This document shows positions 42,157 through 49,987 of a stretch of 64,000 nt of DNA, piece by piece. This stretch comes from Candidatus Woesearchaeota archaeon. GTDB lineage: Archaea > Nanobdellota > Nanobdellia > Woesearchaeales > JACJVV01. Under the pieces are notes generated by a model. The model saw only the letters and a list, made by a program, of their open reading frames with translations, did not search any database and was not told the DNA's origin. The number at the start of each line of letters is the position of its first letter. The first letter of the stretch is position 1. The position numbers and the translations under genes were made by a program. Location of the stretch: the NCBI GenBank assembly GCA_020637495.1, contig JACJVV010000001.1, positions 558,001-622,000 of the forward strand, in the 5' to 3' direction.

Positions 42157-42909
42157 ATGATAAACATCGCAGTATCAGCTGGAATATTTGTTCTTGTTGT
42201 TATACTATCAAGCATTAGGGTAATAAATGAATATGAACGTGGAGTGAGGTTTACTTTAGGAAGGTTCACTAGTATAATGGGTCCAGGACTCAGGTTAGTG
42301 ATACCACTTGTACAGACTTATCAGAAAGTTGATATGAGGGTAAAGGTTGTTGATGTACCTGATCAGGAAAGCATCACAAAAGATAACATTACAGTTGGTA
42401 TCAACGCTGTTCTTTATTATAAGGTTATAGATTCAAAGATGGCTATCTTGAATGTTGAACAGTTTGATTTCGCTGTTGCACAGCTTGCCCAGACTACGAT
42501 GAGGAATATCGTTGGAGAGGTAGAGCTTGATGAGCTTCTTGCTAACCGGGATGATATCGCTAGAAAGATACAACAGATAGTCGATAAGACATCAGATCCA
42601 TGGGGAATCAAAGTAGATGCTGTTGAATTGAAGGACATAACACTTGCAGCTGACATGAAACGTGTTATCGGTAAGCAGGCAGAAGCTGAACGAGAGAGAA
42701 GAGCAGTAATAATCAAAGCAGAAGGAGAAGTGATTGCAGCTAACAATATGGCAAAAGCAGCTAAGACACTTGCTAGTGCTTCAGGAGCATTGCATCTTAG
42801 GACATTGCAGACATTGAATGATCTCTCATCAGATCAGAGCAATACTGTCGTCATAGGTGTCCCATTGGAAATACTTAGGGCCTTTGAGAGTGTTAAAGGC
42901 AAGAAGTAG
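42157..42909 (+). CDS. Stomatin/SPFH-domain protein (slipin)
   Basis: 250 residues. A short membrane hairpin or helix lies at 1-20 (SAGIFVLVVILSSI), then the SPFH domain starts at VINEYERGVRF. Typical signatures include the ALKD-type VELKDITLAADMKR turn and a C-terminal coiled stretch with QAEAERERRAVIIKAEGE. Stomatins assemble in membranes and modulate channels or proteases. The NfeD-type protease that often pairs with archaeal stomatins is not next to it here. An AGGAGGT site precedes the ATG. Confidence 0.9.
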   Translation: MINIAVSAGIFVLVVILSSIRVINEYERGVRFTLGRFTSIMGPGLRLVIPLVQTYQKVDMRVKVVDVPDQESITKDNITVGINAVLYYKVIDSKMAILNVEQFDFAVAQLAQTTMRNIVGEVELDELLANRDDIARKIQQIVDKTSDPWGIKVDAVELKDITLAADMKRVIGKQAEAERERRAVIIKAEGEVIAANNMAKAAKTLASASGALHLRTLQTLNDLSSDQSNTVVIGVPLEILRAFESVKGKK

Positions 42910-42929
42910 ATATCATAACTTTTTTTAAT

Positions 42930-42953
42930 CATTTATTATTATTATTATTATTA
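42930..42953 (+). repeat. (ATT)n microsatellite before YjbQ
   Basis: About six tandem ATT units fall directly before the YjbQ start codon, in the 46-bp gap. Length variation could alter promoter spacing, but no function is known. Confidence 0.6.
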
Positions 42954-42955
42954 AA

Positions 42956-43384
42956 ATGAAATCATTTACAGAAAAATTGGTTGTTCATACGAAGAAAGAG
43001 CATGAGTTTGTTAATATTACTTCTAAAGTGCAGGAAGCTATTGATCGATCAGGTATCAAAGAAGGATTATGTCTTGTTAATTCCATGCATATAACTTCCA
43101 GCGTCTTCATCAATGATGAGGAATCTGGGCTAAAAGAAGATTTCATGGAATGGTTGGAAGATCTAGCTCCTTACAAACCGTATCAATATCCAAAAGGTTA
43201 TAGACATCATCAGACTGGTGAAGTGAATGGTGATGCTCACTTGAAAAGGACTATCATGGGAAGGGAAGTAGTTGTAGCAGTGACTGATGGGAAGCTTGAT
43301 TTTGGACCATGGGAAGAGATATTCTATGGCGAGTTTGATGGCAGACGTGACAAGAGAATCATGATAAAGATAATTGGGGAATAG
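42956..43384 (+). CDS. YjbQ/UPF0047 family protein (secondary thiamine-phosphate synthase-like)
   Basis: 142 residues. SMHITSSVFIND near residue 42 and GYRHHQTGEVNGDAHLKRTIMG near 80-101 are the family signature; its His, Asp and Asn residues form the active or metal site. E. coli YjbQ has weak thiamine phosphate synthase activity, but the physiological role is unclear. Full length, with no unusual residue. It may continue the fba-stomatin transcript. Confidence 0.9.
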   Translation: MKSFTEKLVVHTKKEHEFVNITSKVQEAIDRSGIKEGLCLVNSMHITSSVFINDEESGLKEDFMEWLEDLAPYKPYQYPKGYRHHQTGEVNGDAHLKRTIMGREVVVAVTDGKLDFGPWEEIFYGEFDGRRDKRIMIKIIGE

Positions 43385-43419
43385 TAAGGATTATAAATCC
43401 ATTTATTTAGCACATATAT

Positions 43420-43965
43420 ATGACTGCAATTAAATCTCATGATAAGATTATCAGAGAAGAGGCGAATATCAGCATGTGGCTTGACAGCTACAATGATATA
43501 TTCTCAGATTTTGATCCTAGGCAGTATGCAAACCGAACACTTTCTGATGATTTCCTTAAAGCTGCCAAGAAAGAAGCTCTTGAGATGAAGACGGGGGATT
43601 ACCAGATGAGGTTTTTGATCCCGAATAAGTTACGGAATATTAAATCAGAAACAGTAATAAAGAAAAGATTAAGACAACATTTTTCTGCTAAGCATGAATC
43701 ACATCTAAGAAGGAAAAACTCAACAGTCAAACAAGGCGCAGCTTTCATATTTGCAGGTACGATGCTCATGTTTGTTTCTGCAGCATTGGCATATCTAAAC
43801 AAGAATTTCTGGATAACTTTCTTTGGTGTAGTTATGGAACCTGCAGGATGGTTCAGTTTCTGGGAAGGGTTGAATCTTGTAATATTCAAGTCAAAAGTTG
43901 AGGTCCCTGATATTGAATTCTATTCAAAGATGAGCAGATGCACAATAGTTTTCAACAGCTATTGA
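43420..43965 (+). CDS. Hypothetical two-TM protein
   Basis: 181 residues. A soluble helical N-terminus of 100 residues carries a DFDPRQYANRTLSDDFLKAAK stretch. Two hydrophobic helices follow near 107-150 (AAFIFAGTMLMFVSAALAYL and WITFFGVVMEPAGWFSFW). The tail has PDIEFYSKM. A similar layout occurs in unannotated bacterial proteins, but I cannot name a family. The 3' end overlaps the convergent small Cys-rich gene by 7 bp. Confidence 0.5.
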   Translation: MTAIKSHDKIIREEANISMWLDSYNDIFSDFDPRQYANRTLSDDFLKAAKKEALEMKTGDYQMRFLIPNKLRNIKSETVIKKRLRQHFSAKHESHLRRKNSTVKQGAAFIFAGTMLMFVSAALAYLNKNFWITFFGVVMEPAGWFSFWEGLNLVIFKSKVEVPDIEFYSKMSRCTIVFNSY

Positions 43966-44216
43966 GTTTGTCCATCTTTTGGCAAATATTTCTCAGCTAA
44001 TGCGCAATTGTGCCTTACTGGACATCCATATCCGCAATACGTCTCTTTGACTGCAAAGATATAGTTCTCTACAAGATCCACTTCACCTAAATTCTGATCA
44101 TCAATTCCTCTGAACCATTTGTGATCATCGACATGCCTTTTTATGAATTCAACTTCTGCTCTTACAAGTCCTCCAAGATTTGTGCATCCTTGATTTTTTT
44201 CTTCTGCACTATTCAT
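43959..44216 (-). CDS. Small cysteine-containing protein, last gene of the secreted-protein operon
   Basis: 85 residues from the ATG at 44216, preceded by AGGAGG. One cysteine lies near the start (NQGCTNLGG) and a cluster near the C-terminus (YCGYGCPVRHNC), a spacing compatible with an Fe-S cluster or zinc site. The start lies 20 bp after the stop of the 394-residue secreted protein, so it belongs to the same transcript. The mature role is unknown; it has no signal peptide of its own. Confidence 0.55.
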   Translation of the reverse strand: MNSAEEKNQGCTNLGGLVRAEVEFIKRHVDDHKWFRGIDDQNLGEVDLVENYIFAVKETYCGYGCPVRHNCALAEKYLPKDGQTQ

Positions 44217-44236
44217 TTTATTTCCTCCTCTCTTAT

Positions 44237-45421
44237 TTAAAATTGCTCTTCTGAGACTGTGTAGAACCATTTATCATTTGGTTCTATCTTTATTGTTCCT
44301 TGATAATGTCCATCTGCTCTACGCTTCAATGAACCTATTCTTCTCAAAGAATTTGTTAAGTCTCCTGTCTCATATATTCCTAAAAATGCTTTTGTTGCTT
44401 CTGTTGCATCAATAGTTACAGTGTCCTGTAGTTTGTCGTCGGGATGTGCATCCCATTCCATATTGACGCTGAAATTAAAGTTTGTTTTACTTTCTGATTG
44501 TAGCATTAATGGAGTAACTCCTACATTGTCTGCCCAATAATATGTCTTTTGCGCTAAATTGTATTGTCCACCAAATATCATATTAATATTTGGGACATCA
44601 TTGCTGATCACTAGTCTTAAGCCAGGTTTGTAGGCTGTATTTATCGCTTCATAGCTCTGCCTAACAGTGTCGACAATGTTATGGCATGGGCTTAAGTCTA
44701 TCTCTAGATAATGCGTCTTATCTTGCGGGTAATGCGAGGATTGTGCAAGCCAGTTCCAGGTAAAATCAAGATTCTTCCCTTTTACATGGATATCTTCTGT
44801 GTCTCCTGTGTTTCCTGTTGTTCCATCTGTCAGTGGGACTCCTGTAAGCCTTGACGTTGCTATCTTCAATAAGTTCAAATCACCTTTTCCTAGTGATGCG
44901 ATTGTTGTATCAAGGTTTATGTTATACGTACCAGTTCCAGTAATTTTCTTGTTCTGCTTGTCAAATGAGAAAAGCATCTGATAATCGAAATGACCTGTTG
45001 TATTTGAGCTGCTTGTTCCGTATGGGATCATTCCACTCATCATAAGATGGATTCCACTGCCAACCACTATCAAAGTCTGCCAGCTTTCAAGACCATACAT
45101 AGTTGCTCCTGGAAAGAATGGTCGCAGATAGTAGGATGCTCCCCACTCATCTACATCATCTCCTGGGTGTCCTCTAAATACTACGTTACCTCTGTCCTGT
45201 ATCAATGAGCCGAAATGCTCACCATCATACAATAATCGCCACTCTGCATATTGAGGATCTGGCTGGATAAATTCAATATCATATCCTTCAGTAGCTTGAT
45301 AGGTTGGTTCACCTACTTTCTCTAAAGAGATGCTGTCTATTTCTGAAGCATTAAGTGGAGAAGCAAGTAATGCGGTTGCTGCAAAAAAATTTGCTGTTTT
45401 TTTAATTATCTTCTCTAACAT
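44237..45421 (-). CDS. Secreted beta-rich protein of unknown function
   Basis: 394 residues. A signal peptide spans about 1-26 (TANFFAATALLASPLNASE). The mature protein has many W/Y/G-rich strands (EWRLLYDGEHFG, ASYYLRPFFPGATMYG, FTWNWLAQSSHYP) and no transmembrane helix. No metal or catalytic motif was recognised. The overall look is a lipocalin-like or carbohydrate-binding-like sandwich, but that is inference. An in-frame CGGAGGT precedes the ATG, and the start lies 3 bases after the regulator's stop codon, so the genes are tightly coupled. Confidence 0.6.
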   Translation of the reverse strand: MLEKIIKKTANFFAATALLASPLNASEIDSISLEKVGEPTYQATEGYDIEFIQPDPQYAEWRLLYDGEHFGSLIQDRGNVVFRGHPGDDVDEWGASYYLRPFFPGATMYGLESWQTLIVVGSGIHLMMSGMIPYGTSSSNTTGHFDYQMLFSFDKQNKKITGTGTYNINLDTTIASLGKGDLNLLKIATSRLTGVPLTDGTTGNTGDTEDIHVKGKNLDFTWNWLAQSSHYPQDKTHYLEIDLSPCHNIVDTVRQSYEAINTAYKPGLRLVISNDVPNINMIFGGQYNLAQKTYYWADNVGVTPLMLQSESKTNFNFSVNMEWDAHPDDKLQDTVTIDATEATKAFLGIYETGDLTNSLRRIGSLKRRADGHYQGTIKIEPNDKWFYTVSEEQF

Positions 45422-45423
45422 TT

Positions 45424-45861
45424 TTATACCTCCGGTTGGAATTTCTCCCTGTGTTCTGTTTTCAATACTGGAAGATGCTGTACTTCCAGGTTGAAATCTG
45501 ATTTTGTCTTTCTTATCCAGTCAATCATGTCAAATTCATTCTTGCAAATCACTTCAATGAGAAAATCTGATCCTGTGTTTGTGTGGAAAACTGAGTTGAC
45601 ACTATTTTGGGTATTTAGATAGTTCAACAATGGTGTTTTGTTGTCTTCCAGGCATTTTATTATCAGGAATGAGTTTGATAGATATCCAGTGCTCTTCAGA
45701 TTGAGGATTGATGATCTTTTCAGTATATATTTGTCTTCAATCCGTTTTATCCTGTCGCTTATTGTTGATATAGGTTGCCTTAATGTTCTTGCAATCTCTG
45801 AAATATTCGCTTTCTTTCCGTTCCTCAGGTGTTGGATGATTTCGATTTCTTCTCTTCTCAT
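45424..45861 (-). CDS. Lrp/AsnC-type winged-helix regulator
   Basis: 145 residues. The HTH at about 14-60 reads KANISEIARTLRQPISTISDRIKRIE. A compact C-terminal domain with ferredoxin-like beta-alpha order (VFHTNTGSDFLIEVICKNE) follows, as in Lrp-like RAM domains. The start overlaps the stop of the upstream barrel-like gene (ATGA). Embedded between two secreted-protein genes, it probably controls this operon, perhaps through a small-molecule signal. The ligand is unknown. Confidence 0.8.
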   Translation of the reverse strand: MRREEIEIIQHLRNGKKANISEIARTLRQPISTISDRIKRIEDKYILKRSSILNLKSTGYLSNSFLIIKCLEDNKTPLLNYLNTQNSVNSVFHTNTGSDFLIEVICKNEFDMIDWIRKTKSDFNLEVQHLPVLKTEHREKFQPEV

Positions 45862-46634
45862 CTTCTATTTCCTCCGAGAAGATTAAATCCTGCTTTGAAT
45901 GCAATTCCTGCTGTCCAAGTGTCGTTTCCTGCTCTTTCATAATATACTCCCCATATTCTAGTATCATCAACAATCTCTTTTCCACTATTCCAATCCTTCT
46001 TCATGTGCACATCATGGTAGTAAATGCTTATTCTTGTTTTAACACTCTCTTCTAATGTACTTGAATTATCGACTTCAGAACTATTCTTGCCTCCAAAATT
46101 GTTCTGCCCTCTATAATTGTCCTGATAGATCTCATATTGCTGGAACAATGTCTCAATCTCCAAATTGCCTTTCTGCAATGATAGTCCTATTGCTGGTGAT
46201 GTCTCTTTCATCCTAACTCTTGTCACTGCTACTTCATCCCACCAATCTGTGTCTGAACCTGCAAGATTTCTATCAATAGAATATTCTGGATCAAGAAGAT
46301 CGATGTCTGCTGATAAATTATATCTCAGAGGAAATCCTAATCTGATCCCATTCTCAAATCTAAAATTTGGTTCAATACCTATTCCTATTTGATAGGAGTA
46401 GAATCCCTTCACTTTTTTCTCATTTAGACTAGTGGTTTTTGGTTCGAAATTGTCTTTCCAATTCTCTGGCAAAGGTTCAGATATGGTCGTTGTACCATAT
46501 CCAAAATCATTGTAGATATTTAGGTCAATAGCAAACCCTTGTTTTATCTCCTTTGCTTCTGATAAAGGTATGATTGTTGAAGCTGCAATTACTGCAGCTG
46601 TTAATGTTCTTTTGAGCGTATTCTTTATTGTCAT
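45858..46634 (-). CDS. Secreted beta-barrel-like protein, first gene of the operon
   Basis: 258 residues. A signal peptide covers about 1-27 (TAAVIAASTIIPLSEA, then K). Mature strands alternate small and aromatic residues (GFYSYQIGIGIEPNFRF, IGLSLQKGNLEIETLF, IWGVYYERAGND). A long hydrophilic central loop and a final strand ending FKAGFNLLG follow. It resembles a bacterial outer-membrane barrel in texture but shows no close signature. It leads the four-gene operon that ends at 43959. The 34-bp promoter repeat lies 54 bp upstream. Confidence 0.55.
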   Translation of the reverse strand: MTIKNTLKRTLTAAVIAASTIIPLSEAKEIKQGFAIDLNIYNDFGYGTTTISEPLPENWKDNFEPKTTSLNEKKVKGFYSYQIGIGIEPNFRFENGIRLGFPLRYNLSADIDLLDPEYSIDRNLAGSDTDWWDEVAVTRVRMKETSPAIGLSLQKGNLEIETLFQQYEIYQDNYRGQNNFGGKNSSEVDNSSTLEESVKTRISIYYHDVHMKKDWNSGKEIVDDTRIWGVYYERAGNDTWTAGIAFKAGFNLLGGNRR

Positions 46635-46687
46635 TTTGAACCTCCGTGAATTTCATGATAGAAAACGTAAGTTCCCGATATATATCT

Positions 46688-46721
46688 ATTCAATATAATT
46701 GATATATCTCTATATCATTTC
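46688..46721 (-). promoter_or_regulatory. 34-bp promoter repeat, copy A
   Basis: The first 34 bases (46688-46721) are identical to 48280-48313. On the minus strand it reads GAAATGATATAG at one end and ATTATATTGAAT (TATA-like) at the other. It holds an internal inverted repeat GATATA-TCTC-TATATC. It lies 54 bp upstream of the barrel-like gene at 46634 and also before the AbrB-PhoU gene at 46759. Probably a shared promoter and operator. Confidence 0.65.
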
Positions 46722-46758
46722 GTTAATTTTATAAGTTCCAACGTATTTCTAACGGAAT

Positions 46759-47712
46759 ATGAGAAGAAAAGTCATAGAACAAGGGAATGGAACATTGACA
46801 ATAACGCTGCCCAAAAAGTGGACTAAAGAAGTGGGCTTAAGTGGTGAGAGTGAGGTTGAGATGAGGTTGCACAAAAGCAATCTTGTGGTTGATGCTCTTG
46901 GCGAAAGGAAGGAGAAGGAAATAACAGTTAATGTTGATAATTTTGAAAGGTTAAGCTTTGCTAAATTTCTTATTAGTTGCTATGAATTAGGTTTTGATAG
47001 CATTGATCTACGTTATACAAAAGCAACAGTTCGTTCATGGAGCCATGATGATGAGGACATAGGAAGTGTTATCTCATATTATGTCAGTCGTTTGATTGGA
47101 TTTGAGATACTTGGGCAGACCTCAAGTAGCATAAAGATAGGGAACCTATCTGAAAAACATCTGAAATTCGATGCGATAGTCAGCAGGATTTTCTTCATAA
47201 TTGAAGAGAACCTGAAACATCTTAATGAATGCATTGATTCTTGTAATCTGAAAGCTCTTTCTGATGGTGAGCAAAGGCATGATAATTGCGTGAAGCTGAT
47301 TGCACTTACTCTTCGGGAAATAGGTGAGAGTGAGACTATGACTAAACAACAATCAATCAATTATGCGGTGATATTAAATTTGTTAGATAAGGTTGTTGAT
47401 TTCATAAGATATGCGTACAAGTATGCAATGCAATATAAGGGTGAGTTCTCAAATAATACTTATGGAGCTATGAAGTATGCTTTAGATTTTTTTGAAGGTT
47501 ATCGTCGTTATTTTAATAAGTTCGATTATAAGTATATAGCTGACTTGGATGAGATCAGAGGAAGCATAAAAAATATATTCTTGAAGGCAATAAAGTCAAA
47601 CAGTCCTGAAGCAGGAATAGTCTCACAGTTTGATGCTATTGTCGAGACACTGCATGGAGCGATAAAGCCAAGGATTATAATTGAGATTGAGAAAGAAGAA
47701 GGAAAAGAATGA
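46759..47712 (+). CDS. AbrB-PhoU regulator (SpoVT/AbrB domain plus PhoU-like domain)
   Basis: 317 residues. An N-terminal AbrB-type swapped-hairpin domain at about 1-45 reads RRKVIEQGNGTLTITLPKKWTKEVGLS. The remainder consists of two helical PhoU-like bundles (for example FIIEENLKHLNECIDSC). Such fusions in archaea regulate phosphate or other uptake. The gene lies between the two copies of the 34-bp repeat, and is divergent from the barrel operon. A regulatory loop through the repeat is an attractive but untested idea. Confidence 0.8.
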   Translation: MRRKVIEQGNGTLTITLPKKWTKEVGLSGESEVEMRLHKSNLVVDALGERKEKEITVNVDNFERLSFAKFLISCYELGFDSIDLRYTKATVRSWSHDDEDIGSVISYYVSRLIGFEILGQTSSSIKIGNLSEKHLKFDAIVSRIFFIIEENLKHLNECIDSCNLKALSDGEQRHDNCVKLIALTLREIGESETMTKQQSINYAVILNLLDKVVDFIRYAYKYAMQYKGEFSNNTYGAMKYALDFFEGYRRYFNKFDYKYIADLDEIRGSIKNIFLKAIKSNSPEAGIVSQFDAIVETLHGAIKPRIIIEIEKEEGKE

Positions 47713-47713
47713 A

Positions 47714-48223
47714 TCATAGAAGCTGATGCAATTCTTTATACTTTTCCATCCATCTATGTTCTAGACAGCCGCTATCACTGATACTTGATTTTCCAGTCTC
47801 AATAGGATGAGTTTCTGCATATCTTAGAGTTTCTGGCTGCAGCTTTCCATCTTTTAACTCAATCCTGCAACTGAGATGTCCAATGGAGATCTTGTCATCT
47901 GATGCTCTGTCATGGCTCCAACAATCATCAATCGCTTCTCTACTGCTTTCATATATTAATGCCTTGCAACTAAGTTCTGCATACCAGTTTTGTTGTAGAG
48001 AATCTACTATTTTATTGAAGTCATTTTTCTTCAATGCAACTTTCTGTATCTTTTCATATTCATCAGCGTGATTATCTTCTCCAAGCTGTTTAAAATTCCG
48101 ATAGCTAAAATGAGGTATTGGTTCTTGTTTGAATTCTGCTTTTCTTATGTATGTGCAACCATTTTTTTTGTCTAACTCTTCAATCACGATATCTTCAAGA
48201 AATGCATCTATTATTGTATTCAT
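47714..48223 (-). CDS. Hypothetical protein behind 34-bp repeat
   Basis: 169 residues from the ATG at 48223, which follows AAAGGTGAT; a GTG 9 bases upstream overlaps that site. Predicted soluble and mixed alpha/beta, with several cysteines (NGCTYIRK, ELSCKAL, DDCWSH, HLSCRIE, DSGCLEH) and no clear metal-binding spacing. No family was recognised. It is convergent with AbrB-PhoU. The 34-bp repeat copy B lies 57 bp upstream, so it should share control with the barrel operon. Confidence 0.5.
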   Translation of the reverse strand: MNTIIDAFLEDIVIEELDKKNGCTYIRKAEFKQEPIPHFSYRNFKQLGEDNHADEYEKIQKVALKKNDFNKIVDSLQQNWYAELSCKALIYESSREAIDDCWSHDRASDDKISIGHLSCRIELKDGKLQPETLRYAETHPIETGKSSISDSGCLEHRWMEKYKELHQLL

Positions 48224-48279
48224 TGCAATCACCTTTGTGTGTTTATGTGATTGATATTCTTGATTACAGATAAGAAAGT

Positions 48280-48313
48280 ATTCAATATAATTGATATATC
48301 TCTATATCATTTC
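48280..48313 (-). promoter_or_regulatory. 34-bp promoter repeat, copy B
   Basis: Identical to copy A at 46688-46721, in the same orientation relative to a minus-strand gene (57 bp from the ATG at 48223, compared with 54 bp for copy A). It overlaps the last codons of the kinase gene ending at 48302. Confidence 0.65.
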
Positions 48314-49987
48314 TTTTATTCTATGCTGATAGTATTGCCTTTGCTGGAACTTTTCTGGATCGTTCATGTCACGTTTGTTCATTACTCCGTGCCTTAGAAC
48401 TAATTGTGTTAGGAATGCGTCTTCTGCGATGCTATGGAGGAATCTGTGATAATCAGGATGGGCTGCAAATTCAGAGTCGTGTATAGATCTTAGAGATACA
48501 TACATATCAAGCAGAGAATGAAAATCAGATATAGAGCACCCCATCTTTATATCCGATAAGAAATATGCGAGTTCATCAACTTCAAAACCTCTTCCCACCA
48601 TAGCAAAATCAACTAAATATCCGTTTGGTAGGTTATCTTTTTTCCAATCACCATGCAGAATTACAAACCCATTCTTCTCTTGGTTCTCTTTATGATCCAA
48701 TATCCTCTTACATACTTGATCAGAATTAATCATCGTATCTTTGAACATCTTATAACCAAATCCTTCAATGTTCTCCTTTGGCACTTGTCCTTCTTCGAAA
48801 TATGGTAATCCATGCACACCTTCATATATCAGCGGAGCAAAAGTTGTTGACTTATCAGTTGTTTCTTTGTGCAATAATCCCATCAAGAATATGTTATAGG
48901 CTATGCTATTGTGGGTGAATGGTGATTGTAGTAATCCCTTGAAATCTACGTTTGCTCTCTGATAACCAGGAATTCTATGATTTACATCATCCATTACTAA
49001 TACTGACAGATTTTCTGTTGAAGAAAAGTTGTAAAATACTGGTATAAAATTCTTTGCTCTGTATAGCATTGATGATATCGCTTTGAATTTTATGCTTTCT
49101 GCGAGCATTCTTTTACTATTGTCTATCTTTAGGAATCTTTCTTTGAAGCTGAATCCTGCATAGCTTGTGAATCCCATACTATTAAGTGTAATCTCATCAG
49201 GCTTTGTTCTTTTCACTTCCATAAAATTGTCCAACAGTAATCCAAGCTCTTCTCTTTCCTCATCAGTTAGAGGAGGGAATGCATCCAAGATATCTTCAAG
49301 CAATCTTTCATTACTAGTCTTTCTTACAAAAATCTCCTCTATTGTCCTTTGCAATATCTCTGGTAGATTTTCCTCTGAGCCAAACCTCTTTCTTCCTATC
49401 TTGATGATCCTTCTTTGATTCTCTTTTGGGTCTATGTTGCATCCTAACCTTTTATCAATCAAACATCTTGCACCTACTTCAAAGACGTAGTACTTCCAAT
49501 CAACCTTGTACTTGCCATGATTTATCTGCATGTTCCATTCTACTCTAATTGATGGGTCTTCTAGACTAATGGAAAATCTTTTTTGCATTCTTGCTTTTAT
49601 ATCTTCATGGTCTATGGCAATCATATGCTCCCTAAAGCTTGCATACTCTGTAAAAGTCTCCCTGTTGAAATCTAATACAACATCAGTCCCAGAGACTGTA
49701 TCACTAACTGATATATTATCAATGGTTAGATCATGATCCTCTCCTTGTCTGTATCTTTGAAGCCTGCTAAAATGTGTATATCTATCATGTCTCATGATAT
49801 ATTCTTTTTTAGTGCTAAGCATCTGCAAATCATCCATGCCCATAGTCCTAAAATCAAAATAGCTAAGTGGTGTTCCGCCTTTTAGGGATCTATTTAGTTT
49901 ATCATCAATTACCTTCTGAAGGACTGAGAAACTCATCATATCCTTGAATTGCTTGATATCCCCTAACTCTCTTTCAGAATTATCCAT
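48302..49987 (-). CDS. APH-type phosphotransferase (kinase B)
   Basis: 561 residues. The C-terminal aminoglycoside/choline-kinase-like core has VILHGDWKKDN (catalytic Asp and Asn) and YLVDFAMVGRGFEVDELAYF (metal-binding Asp). The N-terminal 200 residues have no named domain that I can identify; a charged, strand-rich part (TIDNISVSDTVSG, VVLDFNRETF) may bind substrate. The start overlaps the stop of the upstream kinase by 1 bp (coupled). The last 48 residues are nearly identical to those of the neighbour, because of a 144-bp conversion tract. The substrate (antibiotic, sugar, choline, nucleotide) is unknown. Confidence 0.8.
   Translation of the reverse strand: MDNSERELGDIKQFKDMMSFSVLQKVIDDKLNRSLKGGTPLSYFDFRTMGMDDLQMLSTKKEYIMRHDRYTHFSRLQRYRQGEDHDLTIDNISVSDTVSGTDVVLDFNRETFTEYASFREHMIAIDHEDIKARMQKRFSISLEDPSIRVEWNMQINHGKYKVDWKYYVFEVGARCLIDKRLGCNIDPKENQRRIIKIGRKRFGSEENLPEILQRTIEEIFVRKTSNERLLEDILDAFPPLTDEEREELGLLLDNFMEVKRTKPDEITLNSMGFTSYAGFSFKERFLKIDNSKRMLAESIKFKAISSMLYRAKNFIPVFYNFSSTENLSVLVMDDVNHRIPGYQRANVDFKGLLQSPFTHNSIAYNIFLMGLLHKETTDKSTTFAPLIYEGVHGLPYFEEGQVPKENIEGFGYKMFKDTMINSDQVCKRILDHKENQEKNGFVILHGDWKKDNLPNGYLVDFAMVGRGFEVDELAYFLSDIKMGCSISDFHSLLDMYVSLRSIHDSEFAAHPDYHRFLHSIAEDAFLTQLVLRHGVMNKRDMNDPEKFQQRQYYQHRIKEMI
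48327..48470 (-). repeat. 144-bp conversion tract, copy in kinase B
   Basis: 142 of 144 bases match 50012-50155 in the neighbouring kinase gene, with two visible substitutions and no gap. Flanking sequence is not similar at this level, so recent recombination or gene conversion is likely. Confidence 0.85.

Noticed and set aside
42930..42953. The (ATT)n tract as a CRISPR or mobile-element repeat
   Set aside because: It is a plain microsatellite of about six units with no spacer structure.
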